Of a stretch of 64,000 nt of DNA, positions 41,839 to 54,484 are shown piece by piece (position 1 is the stretch's first letter; each line of letters begins with the position of its first letter). The position numbers were made by a program, and so were the translations under genes. Origin of the DNA: Anaeromyxobacter diazotrophicus (lineage in GTDB: Bacteria > Myxococcota > Myxococcia > Myxococcales > Anaeromyxobacteraceae); assembly GCF_013340205.1 (NCBI RefSeq), contig NZ_BJTG01000012.1:1-64000 (forward strand), written 5' to 3'. The notes under the pieces are model-generated. The model was given only the letters and a program-made list of their open reading frames with translations. It did not search any database and was not told the origin of the DNA.

Positions 41839-43602
41839 CTACTGCGCGGAGGCGCAGGTGCAGGTGCCGCGCCCGGAGGTGCCGATGGGCGTGCACTGCC
41901 AGTCGGTCGCGGCGCCGCCCATGGACGCCTGGCAGTCGGTCGACGCGCCGCCCGCCAGCACCTTCGTCGGGTCGCACCCGCCGAGCGGGTTCGCCGGCGT
42001 CGGCGAGGGCACGACCCCGAGGTACTGGGCGATGTACGACTCGCCCGCGCCCGCCTCGCAGTGCTTGGTGGCGTGGTTGATGTTGATGCAGTTGGAGGTG
42101 GAGCCGCCGAGGACGGGCTGGCCGGTCTTGCAGTCGACGAACCACCAGTCGAACGTGGCGAGGTCGGCCTGGGTCAGGGCGGGACCGGTGCAGTAGCGCG
42201 AGGACTTGCCGTCGGCGCTCTCGACGCGGAGCAGCGCCACCTCGGTGGCGGCCGGCTGCGTCGGGAGGGTGAGCCCGGGCGGCGGCTTCACGAGCTGGGC
42301 GATGCCCTGCAGCGTGGCGCCCCAGTTCGCGTCGCAGACCGAGGCCTCGAACGTGCTCACACCCTGCCGCCGGAGCAGGCCCGAGAAGGTGGCGTAGCGC
42401 GAGCCGTAGGGGGTCGTGCCGACCACGTCGGCCGGCGCGTCGCTGAGGAACGGGATCTTCCCGGAGCAATCGCTGGGGACGTTGCACTCCCCGGTCTTCC
42501 CGGGGCCGCAACCGCCCGAGGCGAGGCAGCTCGCCGGACAGTCGCAGGTGCACGTCCCCGCCTTGCACACCCGGTTGCCGTTGCCGTCGTCGACGCAGGT
42601 CTTCTGGTCGGCGGAGTAGATGAACGCGGCGCCGAAGGAGCGGTTGAGGCTCGTGAAGTAGCTCACGTACCGGTCGAGCGCGTACATCTTGTGCGTCGCG
42701 GCGCGCTGGTCGTTCACGCACACGTCCGAGCCGGGGGTGCTCGACCCGAAGTTGTTCGGGTCGAAGGCGAGCGCGTGGGTGGGATCGTCCGGGTTCGAGC
42801 AGTCGTCCTCGTCGCCCAGCCACACCACCACCAGCTTCGCGCCCGCGTGCGGCCACTCGTCGGCGGTGACGCCGGGCTGCTTCCCGGCCAGCGCCTTCTC
42901 CACCGCGAGCCGACCGGCCTCGAAGTGCTGCTCCATGCCCGAGCCGCAGGTGCCGACCGCGATGTTGGCCTGGAACTGCTTCGTCAGCAGGTCGAGCTTG
43001 GCGGCGGCGGTGGAGCTCGTGGTGTCCCAGATGTCCTTCGTGAAGTGCAGCACGGACGGGTTGCCCGCGGCGGCGACGAAGTTGCCGTGCGGGTAGGTCG
43101 CCCCGGGGCTCGCGACCCCGCCGGTGCACCCGGCCACCGAGAAGCTCGGGAAGAAGTTCTCGACCAGGTCCTCGCAGGTCGCGCCCGCCTCGGTGCACAC
43201 CTCCGAGCTCGCGGTGCGCGTGTAGTGCGAGTCGCTGATGGCGCACTGCAGCGGGGTGCCGCCGCAGGTGGTCGCCTGGTAGGGCGTCCACCCCTCGAAG
43301 ACCGAGGAGGTCGTGATCGCGACGTGGAAGTCGAACGGATCGAGCCCGGCGGCCTGCCGGTCCTTCTGCGCCTGCGCGAGCGCGCTCACGAACGAGCCGA
43401 AGTTCCGCGCCATGCTCGCCTGCTCGGAGGACATGGAGCCCGAGTCGTCCACGACGAACAGGATGTCGGCCACGGCGAGGCTCGACAGCTTGATGCGCGA
43501 GGACCCCGGCTGGATGACGCACTTGCCGACCGGGTTGAAGTTGTAGTCCTGGCAACCGGCCAGGGCGCACAGCACGAGCGCGGCGAACGAGCGACGAAGC
43601 AT
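41839..43602 (-). CDS. VWA-domain lipoprotein, copy B
   Basis: 587 residues. Signal peptide FAALVLCALAGCQDY with lipobox LAGC. VWA with AVADILFVVDDSGSMSSEQA (MIDAS DDSGS) near 45-60 and VVVWLGDEDDCSNPDDP. A Cys-rich insert near 345-400 (VCKAGTCTCDCPASCLASGG) looks like an EGF- or granulin-like disulfide knot. The protein ends in another Cys-rich tail. GGAGGCCTCCGG lies before the ATG. Expected on the outer membrane; possible adhesion or assembly role is inferred. Confidence 0.85.
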   Translation of the reverse strand: MLRRSFAALVLCALAGCQDYNFNPVGKCVIQPGSSRIKLSSLAVADILFVVDDSGSMSSEQASMARNFGSFVSALAQAQKDRQAAGLDPFDFHVAITTSSVFEGWTPYQATTCGGTPLQCAISDSHYTRTASSEVCTEAGATCEDLVENFFPSFSVAGCTGGVASPGATYPHGNFVAAAGNPSVLHFTKDIWDTTSSTAAAKLDLLTKQFQANIAVGTCGSGMEQHFEAGRLAVEKALAGKQPGVTADEWPHAGAKLVVVWLGDEDDCSNPDDPTHALAFDPNNFGSSTPGSDVCVNDQRAATHKMYALDRYVSYFTSLNRSFGAAFIYSADQKTCVDDGNGNRVCKAGTCTCDCPASCLASGGCGPGKTGECNVPSDCSGKIPFLSDAPADVVGTTPYGSRYATFSGLLRRQGVSTFEASVCDANWGATLQGIAQLVKPPPGLTLPTQPAATEVALLRVESADGKSSRYCTGPALTQADLATFDWWFVDCKTGQPVLGGSTSNCININHATKHCEAGAGESYIAQYLGVVPSPTPANPLGGCDPTKVLAGGASTDCQASMGGAATDWQCTPIGTSGRGTCTCASAQ

Positions 43603-43728
43603 CCGGAGGCCTCCGCCGGGGATGATACCCGGATCGCGGGACAGCGCGACGAATCGCGCTGCGCGCGCGCAACATGCGACATGTAGGGGGTGCGGGAAGG
43701 TGCGCCCCCGGGGAGGGAGGCGCCCGCG

Positions 43729-45285
43729 CTACTCCCACTCGATGGTGGCCGGCGGCTTCGACGAGATGTCGTAGACGACGCGGTTGATCCCGCGGACCTC
43801 GTTGATGATGCGCGAGGACAGGCGCGCGAGGAGCTCGTACGGGAGCCGCGCCCAGTCGCCGGTCATGCCGTCGGTGGACTCGATGGCGCGGATGGCGCAG
43901 GTCGACTCGTAGGTGCGCTCGTCGCCCATGACGCCGACGCTCCGCACCGGCAGGAGCACCGCGAACGCCTGCCAGAGCTTCTCGTACAGGCCGGCGGCGC
44001 GGATCTCCTCCTGCACGATGACGTCGGCGCGCCGGACCAGCTCGAGCCGCGCCTCGGTCACCTCGCCGAGGACGCGGATGGCGAGGCCCGGCCCCGGGAA
44101 GGGCTGGCGCTGGACGCTCTCCTTCGGCAGCCCGAGCTCGAGCCCGAGCCGGCGCACCTCGTCCTTGAAGAGCTCGCGCAGCGGCTCCACCAGGGCGAGC
44201 TTCATCTTCTCGGGCAGGCCGCCCACGTTGTGGTGGCTCTTGATGGTGGCCGACGGGCCCTTGAAGGACACCGACTCGATGACGTCGGGGTAGAGCGTGC
44301 CCTGGACGAGGAAGGCCGCGCGCTCGCCGTGCTGGGCGAGCCGCTCCACCTCCTCCTCGAACACCCCGATGAACTCCCGGCCGATGATCTTGCGCTTCTG
44401 CTCCGGGTCGGTGACCCCGGCGAGCTGGCCGAGGAACCTGGCGCGCGCGTCCACCGTGACGAGCGGCAGGTGGAACATGCGGCCGAAGACCTCCTCCACC
44501 TGCTGGCGCTCGTTCGCGCGGAGGACGCCGTTGTCCACGAAGATGCAGCGCAGCCGGTCGCCGATGGCGCGGTGCACGAGCAGCGCCGCCACCGCCGAGT
44601 CGACGCCGCCGGAGAGGGCGCAGATGGCGTGCCCATCCTTCACCTGGGCCCGGATCTGCTCCACCGCCACCTCGGCGTAGGCGCGCATCGACCAGGTCCC
44701 GGAGCAGCCGCACACCCGGTAGGCGAAGTTCCGGAGCAGGTCCTTCCCCTGCGGCGTGTGGACCACCTCGGGGTGGAACTGCACGCCGTAGAAGCGGCGC
44801 GCCCGATCCTCGACCGCGGCGAAGGGCGAGGAGCCGGTGGAGGCGATGGGCTCGAAGCCGGCCGGCAGCGCCTCGACCCGGTCGCCGTGGCTCATCCACA
44901 CGTCGAGCCGGGGCGGGAGCCCCTGGAAGAGCGGCGAGCCCTGCTTCACGTCGATGAAGGCGGGGCCGAACTCGCGGTGGTCGGCCGGGTGCACCTTCCC
45001 GCCCAGCTCGTGGGCGAGGAGCTGCAGGCCGTAGCAGATGCCGAGCACCGGCACGCCCAGCTCGAAGACCGCGCGGTCGGCGCGGGGGCTCCCCGCGGCG
45101 AGCACGCTGGCCGGGCCGCCGGACAGCACCACGCCCCGCGGCGCGAAGGCGCGGATCTGCGCGGCCGGGACGGTGCACGGGTGGATCTCGCAGTAGACGC
45201 CCAGCTCGCGCAGCCGCCGCGCGATGAGCTGGGTGTACTGCGAGCCGAAGTCGAGGATGAGGATCTTCTCGGAGTGGATGTCCAC
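43729..45285 (-). CDS. guaA: GMP synthase (glutamine-hydrolysing)
   Basis: 518 residues, normal length. Glutaminase domain: nucleophile Cys84 in [15 protein letters not shown], His/Glu in [13 protein letters not shown] near 170. ATP pyrophosphatase: [20 protein letters not shown] near 225. C-terminal dimer domain ends [17 protein letters not shown], specifically DISSKPPxTIEWE, the universal end of GuaA. It makes GMP from XMP. Starts 9 bp after guaB. Confidence 0.97.
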   Translation of the reverse strand: MDIHSEKILILDFGSQYTQLIARRLRELGVYCEIHPCTVPAAQIRAFAPRGVVLSGGPASVLAAGSPRADRAVFELGVPVLGICYGLQLLAHELGGKVHPADHREFGPAFIDVKQGSPLFQGLPPRLDVWMSHGDRVEALPAGFEPIASTGSSPFAAVEDRARRFYGVQFHPEVVHTPQGKDLLRNFAYRVCGCSGTWSMRAYAEVAVEQIRAQVKDGHAICALSGGVDSAVAALLVHRAIGDRLRCIFVDNGVLRANERQQVEEVFGRMFHLPLVTVDARARFLGQLAGVTDPEQKRKIIGREFIGVFEEEVERLAQHGERAAFLVQGTLYPDVIESVSFKGPSATIKSHHNVGGLPEKMKLALVEPLRELFKDEVRRLGLELGLPKESVQRQPFPGPGLAIRVLGEVTEARLELVRRADVIVQEEIRAAGLYEKLWQAFAVLLPVRSVGVMGDERTYESTCAIRAIESTDGMTGDWARLPYELLARLSSRIINEVRGINRVVYDISSKPPATIEWE

Positions 45286-45294
45286 GATGTCGTC

Positions 45295-48604
<3,310 letters not shown>

Positions 48605-48645
48605 CCGCGGCGGGGGGTACGAGCCCCCGCCCAACCGGACGCGCG

Positions 48646-49314
48646 TCACCGCTCGGGCGCGCCGGCGCGCTCCGCCCGGCGCCGCTGCACCCAGCGGAAG
48701 GCGAGCGCGAGCACCACCACCGCCACCGCGAGCAGGATGTAGTGGGAGAAGCGGGACGCCTCGAGCGCCGCCTTCTCGATGTCGTCCCCGAACCAGAAGC
48801 CGAGGCAGACCCACAGCGGCGCCGAGACCAGCGCCGCCAGCCCGTCGAAGAGGAGGAACTGCCAGTAGGGCAGGCGCGAGTGGCCGACCGTGAAGTAGGT
48901 CGGCGCCCGCAGCCCGGGCAGGTAGCGGGCGATGACCACCACCACGTTGCCGCGCCGGCGCAGGAGCTGCTCGACGTGCTGCAGCTTCTCGGGCGGCACC
49001 AGCCGGCGCAGGAGCCGGAACTCGGCGATGCGCGCGCCGAGGCGCCGGCCCATCCAGTAGATGACCGAGTCGCCGGCCAGGATCCCGAGCAGCCCCACCA
49101 GCACCATCCGGCGCAGCCCGTCGTCGAACGGCAGCGCCCGGAGCGCCGGCGTCTCCATGGGCGAGGCGAGCCAGGCCAGCACGCCGCCGGTGACGAGCAC
49201 CACGTCCTCGGGCATGGGCAGCCCGAAGCCGCACAGGAGCAGCACGCCGAAGACGAAGGCGTAGCCCACGTCGAGCGAGCGCTCCCCCAGGAGGTCGACC
49301 AGCTGCTGGAGCAT
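48646..49314 (-). CDS. DedA-family membrane protein
   Basis: 222 residues. DedA/SNARE-associated signature: VFGVLLLCGFGLPMPEDVVL near 30, GILAGDSVIYWMGRRLGARI near 85, and GNVVVVIARYLPGLRAPTYF near 125 (the conserved R-x3-P-G-x-R). Four to five hydrophobic helices. DedA proteins move lipids such as undecaprenyl phosphate across the inner membrane. It is 6 bp before the stop region of the cyclic-nucleotide-binding gene, on the same strand. Confidence 0.92.
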   Translation of the reverse strand: MLQQLVDLLGERSLDVGYAFVFGVLLLCGFGLPMPEDVVLVTGGVLAWLASPMETPALRALPFDDGLRRMVLVGLLGILAGDSVIYWMGRRLGARIAEFRLLRRLVPPEKLQHVEQLLRRRGNVVVVIARYLPGLRAPTYFTVGHSRLPYWQFLLFDGLAALVSAPLWVCLGFWFGDDIEKAALEASRFSHYILLAVAVVVLALAFRWVQRRRAERAGAPER

Positions 49315-49320
49315 CGTCCG

Positions 49321-49770
49321 CTACCGCCCCGCCAGGTCGCGCAGCGCCGCGCGGCTCGCCTCGACCCGGCGGGCGATCTCGCCCGCCACCACCGCCGCCA
49401 GCTTGAGGCACGTCACCGGCTTGTCCTGCGCCTTCTTGAAGAAGGCGCGGCGGGTGAGCTCGAGGAGCTCGCAGTCGGTCGCGGCGCTGGCGGTCACGAG
49501 GCGCACCGTCCGCGCCAGGAGGCCCAGGTCGCCGAGGTGCTCGCCCGGCCCTAGCGTGCCGACCTCGCGCTCCCCGCCCTCGAGGCGCTGGGTCAGGCGC
49601 ACCGTCCCGCTGCGGATGACGAAGAGCGAGTCGCCGGGTGCGTCCTCCTGGAAGAGGACCTCGCCCGCGGCGAGCTTCCGCTCCTGCGCGATCTCCGCCA
49701 GCGCCTCCAGCCCCGTCGGGCTGAAGTCCTTGAAGAGCGGCGCGCGCTGCAGCGCGTCGACGACGTTCAT
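49321..49770 (-). CDS. Cyclic-nucleotide-binding domain protein
   Basis: 149 residues, a stand-alone cNMP-binding beta barrel: RKLAAGEVLFQEDAPGDSLF, IRSGTVRLTQR, LGPGEHLGDLGLLARTVRLV, CELLELTRRAFFKK. The phosphate cassette (GDLGLL..VRLVTASA) departs from the consensus GE(L/I)AL..PRxAT, so cNMP binding is uncertain. No HTH or kinase domain. ATG 49770 overlaps the stop of the upstream carbonic anhydrase-like gene (ATGA). Confidence 0.85.
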   Translation of the reverse strand: MNVVDALQRAPLFKDFSPTGLEALAEIAQERKLAAGEVLFQEDAPGDSLFVIRSGTVRLTQRLEGGEREVGTLGPGEHLGDLGLLARTVRLVTASAATDCELLELTRRAFFKKAQDKPVTCLKLAAVVAGEIARRVEASRAALRDLAGR

Positions 49771-50297
49771 CGGCCGGACCAGCCTTCCCGGAGGTACTGC
49801 TGCGCGTAGCGCACGTAGTTCTGGGCCGAGGTGCGGAAGAAGGCGATCTCGTCCGCGGTGAGCTCCCGCTTCACCTTCGCCGGCGAGCCCAGGGCGAGCG
49901 TCCGCGGCGGCACCACCATCCCGGGCGGCACGAGGGCGCCTGCGCCGACCAGCGTCTCCTCGCCCACCACCGCCCCGTCCAGCACCGTCGCCGCGATCCC
50001 GATGAGGCAGCGATCCCGGATGGTGCAGCCGTGGAGCGTCACGCGATGGCCGATGGTGACGTCCTCGCCCACCACCGTCGGGTGGGTGTGGCTGGTGACG
50101 TGGATCACCGCGTGGTCCTGCACGTTCGTGCGAGCGCCGATGCGGACGTGGTTGACGTCACCGCGCACGATGGCGCCGAACCAGAGGGACGCGTGCTCGC
50201 CGACGACGACGTCGCCCACCACCACCGCGCTCTCGACGGCGAACACGGTGTCGTGGAGCTGTGGGGTCTTGCCGCCGAACGGTCTGATCGTCGCCAC
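49767..50297 (-). CDS. Gamma-carbonic anhydrase-like hexapeptide-repeat protein (YrdA type)
   Basis: 176 residues of left-handed beta helix: AVVVGDVVVGEHASLWFGAI, VRIGARTNVQDHAVIHV, VVGEDVTIGHRVTLHGCTIR, CLIGIAATVLDGAVV. Three His (VQDHAV, IGHRV, TLHGC) sit at the zinc positions of the family. Members bind zinc and resemble gamma-carbonic anhydrase, though many show no activity. Start GTG 50297, where family homology begins. Stop overlaps the next gene (ATGA). Confidence 0.9.
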   Translation of the reverse strand: MATIRPFGGKTPQLHDTVFAVESAVVVGDVVVGEHASLWFGAIVRGDVNHVRIGARTNVQDHAVIHVTSHTHPTVVGEDVTIGHRVTLHGCTIRDRCLIGIAATVLDGAVVGEETLVGAGALVPPGMVVPPRTLALGSPAKVKRELTADEIAFFRTSAQNYVRYAQQYLREGWSGR

Positions 50298-50640
50298 GTG
50301 CAGGAGTCTCCCGTTGGGGCCGTGGATGCTAGCCCGCGTCCCAGCGCGCCGCAAGGCGCCGGACCGGCGAGCGCCTCGGCTCCATCCGGACGGCCGGCTC
50401 CACCGGGGCGCGGCGGGCGACCGCGCTCGAACGTGGCAGAAGCGATTTGCCTCACGTCGTACCACAGTTCGCCGCATGGTGAAGCGAGCGCCTGCCCCGA
50501 CGGCGCGTGACGGCGGCCCGGTGCCTGGAATCAGTGACCTGGCGGTCGTGCCACGGCCGGCTCGACGCATGCTTGTAGGCCTCCTCGCTCGGCGGGCGGT
50601 GGAGGAACCGCGCGCTCGGGCTGCCCAACAGGGCGGGGGG
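50298..50640. other. 343-bp divergent intergenic region
   Basis: Lies between the carbonic anhydrase-like gene (minus) and the large lipoprotein gene (plus). No gene recognised. It must carry promoters for both; I found no convincing -35/-10 pair. A TGGCAG...TTTGC stretch near 50430 was considered for sigma-54, but the GG-GC spacing is 12 rather than 10. Confidence 0.4.
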
Positions 50641-53037
50641 ATGATCATGAGGATGTCGAAGCGCCTCGGTTCGTCGCTGGCGATCGCGATCGGACTCGCG
50701 GTGCTCATCGCGTGCGGCGGGAACCAGAGCACACCCACGACGCCGGGGGCGCCCGGCGGTCCATCGGTGAACCAGGGGACAGGCGGCGGAGGGGATCCGG
50801 GGGCGCCCCAGCAGCCCGGCGCGAGCGACACGCCGACCTCGCCTCCCACCACCTCCACCGATGCCGGAGCTCCGCCCGACGTGAGCGGGCCACCAACGCC
50901 GCCACCCCCGCCGCCGCCGCCGCCGCCGCCGACCGGACCGCGCGCGCTGCCGCCCGCGCCCCAGGGCTGGGCTCCCCCCGACGACGCCGCCGAGAGCCTG
51001 GCGCAGCTCGCCCACTTCTGGGCCGAGGAGCGCTTCGAGTGGAACGAGGACCGCAACCTCATCGAGCAGGTGCAGGAGCTCGATCACGAGCTGCTCGCCA
51101 AGGCGGACGTGGACGAGTGCTTCAACGGCGTCGGCCAGGCGAGCGGGGTCCCTGTCGACGGGCGCTGCGCGACGGGCACTCCGAAGCGGAACCAGTCGTA
51201 CGTCTGGGGGCTCACGCGGACCGGACGTGACCTCTGGTTCGGGACGGCCGCCAACGTCGTGTGCCAGGTCGTGCTCGGCGTGCTCGCGCCCGATCCGAAG
51301 GCCTCGCTGCAGAACCAGTACTTCGTGTGCGAGGGCCAGAACAACGCCGCCGGGATGGGCGACTTCCGCCCGCCGCACCTCTACCGGTACAACCTCGACT
51401 CGGGCACCCTCACCCTGCTCGACGCCGCGGACGGCACCGAGGCCGATCAGCTGCGCAAGGCGACCTTCGGGTTCCGCTCGGCAGGCGCGGCGGACGGCGT
51501 GGTGTTCCTGGCTGGCCCGGGCCTGCAGGGAGGCATCAACATGTTCGCCTTCGACGACGCGACCGGCGAGCTGCTCGGCGCGAAGAGCCTCCCCCAGTTC
51601 AGCGACATTCGCACCTGGGTGAACGTGCGGGGCGTGCTGTACGCGGGCGTCGGCAACACGCTGGACGCGCTGGGGACGGACGCCACCGCCTCGGCCTGCC
51701 TCGCGAGCGCCGCCCCCTGCGATCCGCAGCCGGCGGGCTCGATCCTCCGCTGGAGGGGCAAGAAGTGCGAGCCCCAGACGCTGTTCGACTTCGAGGTCGT
51801 CGGCGTCATCGACAACGAGGCGGCGAACCTGGCCTTCCACGAGGGGCACCTGTTCGTCACCACCTGGCCGACATTCGGGGGCGACATCTCCAAGGTGCGC
51901 CCGGCCGGCCTCTTCATGAGCCCGTGGCTCGGCGCGGCCGGGCTCTCCGTGTCCGACGTCGGCTGCTGGCGAGAGATCTGGTCAGTCGCCGAGTACGACC
52001 CCGACCCCATCGCCCGGCTCAGCACCGGCGGAGGCGCCATCGCCTCCTTCGGCGGCAAGCTCTACTGGGGCACGATGAGCGTCCCGTTCCTGGCGACCAC
52101 CATCGCCGCCCAGCTGCAGCAGGCCGGGAAGCTCGATCTCGACGCGAACCAGGACGGCAAGATCGACGCGGACGAGCAGCTCGCCCTGGCGCTCGGCAGC
52201 CACCGCTCGGTGGCGGTGTTCGCGCTCGTGGGCGACCCGGACGCGTCGCCGTTCACCCCGGGTTCGGATTGGCCGACCCGGTGGATCGAGCTCGTGTTCG
52301 GCGAGCGGTACCTGCCGCGTTACGACGCGGAGCGCCGCATGTACACCGTCGTCGCAGACGAGGCGCATCAGAACGTCGCCGGCCTCATGCCGGAGTGCGG
52401 CTCCTCCGGGTTCGGCAACTTCTTCAACGCGTACGTGTGGAGCATGACCGTCTACCGGGACGCGCTCTACATCGGGACGTTCGACTGGGTGCAGGTCGCG
52501 CGCGGGACCCTGGAAGGCCTCCTCGGGATCGACCCCAACGTGCCGCCACCGCCTGACTGGGGCACCGACGGGGAGGTGCAGTGCATCAGCTACGACGGCG
52601 AGGCCTGCGAGGAGTCCCTCAAGGGAAGCTACCAGCTCACGCTCGAGCAGCTCGGGGAGCGACTGCCGCGCGACGGCGCCGATCTCGTCCGCATCGGATG
52701 CGACGGCAACGTCGCGGCCGAGACCTTGACCGGGCTGGGAAACGACACCAACTACGGCATCCGCAACATGGTGACGGACGGAGCCGCGCTCTACGTCGGC
52801 ACCGCCAACGCCATGAACATCCACCCCAGCGGCGGATGGGAGCTCCTCCAGTTGACGCCACGGCACACCTGCGCCGAGCCTCGGCCCCCGCAGATCGAGC
52901 TGGAGCAGGTGCAGGCCACGCTGGACGAGCTGCTCAGCTCGCCCGAGGTGCTCGCGTGGGCCCACACCATGATCGGCGAGCTCGCCTCGCGGGCGGCGTC
53001 GCCGCCACCGCAGGCCGCGCCGCCGACGTCGCCGTAG
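50641..53037 (+). CDS. Large lipoprotein with poly-Pro linker and EF-hand loop
   Basis: 798 residues (796 if ATG 50647 is used). Signal RLGSSLAIAIGLAVLIACGG with lipobox LIAC. A low-complexity Thr/Pro/Gly linker (about 30-105) with a run of about 12 prolines follows. The rest is a strand-rich body with repeated propeller-like phrases (LWFGTAANV, LYAGVGNTL, LYWGTMSVP, LYIGTFDWV, LYVGTANAM), each perhaps one blade. One canonical calcium loop, LDANQDGKIDADEQL, near residue 500 has D-x-N-x-D-G-x-I-D-x-x-E. Ten or more Cys suggest disulfides. No family recognised; predicted surface lipoprotein. Confidence 0.7.
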   Translation: MIMRMSKRLGSSLAIAIGLAVLIACGGNQSTPTTPGAPGGPSVNQGTGGGGDPGAPQQPGASDTPTSPPTTSTDAGAPPDVSGPPTPPPPPPPPPPPTGPRALPPAPQGWAPPDDAAESLAQLAHFWAEERFEWNEDRNLIEQVQELDHELLAKADVDECFNGVGQASGVPVDGRCATGTPKRNQSYVWGLTRTGRDLWFGTAANVVCQVVLGVLAPDPKASLQNQYFVCEGQNNAAGMGDFRPPHLYRYNLDSGTLTLLDAADGTEADQLRKATFGFRSAGAADGVVFLAGPGLQGGINMFAFDDATGELLGAKSLPQFSDIRTWVNVRGVLYAGVGNTLDALGTDATASACLASAAPCDPQPAGSILRWRGKKCEPQTLFDFEVVGVIDNEAANLAFHEGHLFVTTWPTFGGDISKVRPAGLFMSPWLGAAGLSVSDVGCWREIWSVAEYDPDPIARLSTGGGAIASFGGKLYWGTMSVPFLATTIAAQLQQAGKLDLDANQDGKIDADEQLALALGSHRSVAVFALVGDPDASPFTPGSDWPTRWIELVFGERYLPRYDAERRMYTVVADEAHQNVAGLMPECGSSGFGNFFNAYVWSMTVYRDALYIGTFDWVQVARGTLEGLLGIDPNVPPPPDWGTDGEVQCISYDGEACEESLKGSYQLTLEQLGERLPRDGADLVRIGCDGNVAAETLTGLGNDTNYGIRNMVTDGAALYVGTANAMNIHPSGGWELLQLTPRHTCAEPRPPQIELEQVQATLDELLSSPEVLAWAHTMIGELASRAASPPPQAAPPTSP

Positions 53038-53085
53038 CGGCGGGCCGGTCAGGCGGGTCGGCGGGCGCCACGCCCGCCGTCGCAC

Positions 53086-53118
53086 GCGCCGCGCCCCGCC
53101 GGTCCGGGGGCGCGGCGC
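53086..53118. terminator. Strong hairpin between convergent genes
   Basis: GCGCCGCGCCCC (53086-53097) and GGGGCGCGGCGC (53107-53118) form a perfect 12-bp stem with a 9-nt loop in the 85-bp gap between the large lipoprotein gene and miaB. It has no T tract on either side, so it could be a bidirectional attenuating structure more than a classical terminator. Confidence 0.5.
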
Positions 53119-53122
53119 GCTC

Positions 53123-54448
53123 TCACGCGGGGAGCTCGCCGCTCAGCGAGTTCGCGTGCGCCCTCGTCACCCGGACCCGCAGCACCGCCCCCGCCGGCGC
53201 GCGCAGCTCGTCCGCGTCGAGGTGGACCACGCGGTTCTCCGGCGTCCGCCCGAAGCGGCGGCCCTCCTCGCCCTCCAGCGCGCCCTCGACCAGCACCTCG
53301 ACCGTGCGCCCGAGCTGGCCCGCCATGACCTCGGAGGCGATGCGCCGCTGGACCGCCTGGAGCGCCTCGAGGCGCGGCACCGCCACCTCGCGCGGCACCT
53401 CCTGCCACTCGGGCGCCGAGCCGAGCCGCCGGGCGGCGCCGGTGTGCGGGCGCGGGCTGTAGACGAAGGAGAAGGAGTTGTCGAAGCGCGCCCGCTCCAG
53501 CAGCGCCAGCGACCGCCGGAAGTCCTCGTCCGACTCGCCGGGGAAGCCGACGATGAAGTCGGTGGTGATCGCGATCCCCGGCCGCGCCGCGCGCAGGAGC
53601 TCGAAGCGGCCCAGGTACTCCTCCACCGTGTAGTCGCGCCGCATGCGCGCCAGCACCGGGTCGGAGCCCGACTGCACCGGCAGGTGGAAGTGCGGCATCA
53701 CCTTCGGCTCGTCGCGGAACGCCTCCACCAGCGCGTCGGAGAGGTCGTGGGGGTGGCTGGTCGTGAAGCGCACGCGGGCCAGGTCCGGCACCGCGGCCAC
53801 CCGCCGGAGGAGCGCGGCGAAGTCGCAGCCCCCGGCGTACGAGTTCACGTTCTGCCCGATGAGCGTCACCTCGCGCACGCCCACCGCGGCCAGCGCGGCG
53901 CACTCCGCCACGATCTCCGGGTAGGGCCGCGAGATCTCGCGCCCCCGCGTGTGCGGCACGATGCAGAAGGAGCAGACGTTGTCGCAGCCCTTCATGGCGG
54001 TGACGAACGCCGTCGCGCGGCCGCGCGCCGCCTCGGGGTCGGCGCCGGGGAAGACGTACTCCTCCGAGGCCATCCAGCCCGTCTCCGCGAACCGCTCGCG
54101 GGCGGCGCGCTCGATCATCTCGGGGAGCCGGGCCAGGTTGTCGGGCCCGAAGACGAAGTCGAGGTACGGGACGCGCGCCAGCAGGCGGTCCTTCTCCTGC
54201 TGCGCGACGCAGCCGCCCACCGCCAGCAGCGTGCCGCGGCGCGCCTTGTGCGCGCGGTAGCGGCCCAGCGCCGAGAGGAGCTTCTGCTCCGCCTTCTCGC
54301 GGACGGCGCAGGTGTTGACGAGGATGAGGTCCGCGTCCTCCGGGTGGGCGGTGGCGGCGAAGGCGTGCCGCCCGAGCAGCTCGACCATGCGGGAGCTGTC
54401 GGCCTCGTTCATCTGGCAGCCGAAGGTGTGGACGAAGACCTTGCGCAT
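53123..54448 (-). CDS. miaB: tRNA-2-methylthio-N6-dimethylallyladenosine synthase
   Basis: 441 residues. N-terminal methylthiotransferase domain with three cluster Cys: VHTFGCQMNEADS (Cys10), VNTCAVREKAEQK and AVGGCVAQQEKDRL. Radical SAM motif CDNVCSFCIVPHTRGRE near 153 (CxxxCxxC). C-terminal TRAM domain (GRTVEVLVEGALEGEEGRRF). It adds the methylthio group at position 37 of tRNAs reading UNN codons. Order and lengths match MiaB; no close MtaB features. Confidence 0.96.
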   Translation of the reverse strand: MRKVFVHTFGCQMNEADSSRMVELLGRHAFAATAHPEDADLILVNTCAVREKAEQKLLSALGRYRAHKARRGTLLAVGGCVAQQEKDRLLARVPYLDFVFGPDNLARLPEMIERAARERFAETGWMASEEYVFPGADPEAARGRATAFVTAMKGCDNVCSFCIVPHTRGREISRPYPEIVAECAALAAVGVREVTLIGQNVNSYAGGCDFAALLRRVAAVPDLARVRFTTSHPHDLSDALVEAFRDEPKVMPHFHLPVQSGSDPVLARMRRDYTVEEYLGRFELLRAARPGIAITTDFIVGFPGESDEDFRRSLALLERARFDNSFSFVYSPRPHTGAARRLGSAPEWQEVPREVAVPRLEALQAVQRRIASEVMAGQLGRTVEVLVEGALEGEEGRRFGRTPENRVVHLDADELRAPAGAVLRVRVTRAHANSLSGELPA

Positions 54449-54484
54449 CGGGCCGAGGAAACTAGGTGGGAGGCCCGGCGCGAG

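Noticed and set aside
50420-50450. Sigma-54 promoter (TGGCAG...TTTGC)
   Set aside because: GG to GC spacing is 12, not 10, and no enhancer-binding regulator is adjacent.
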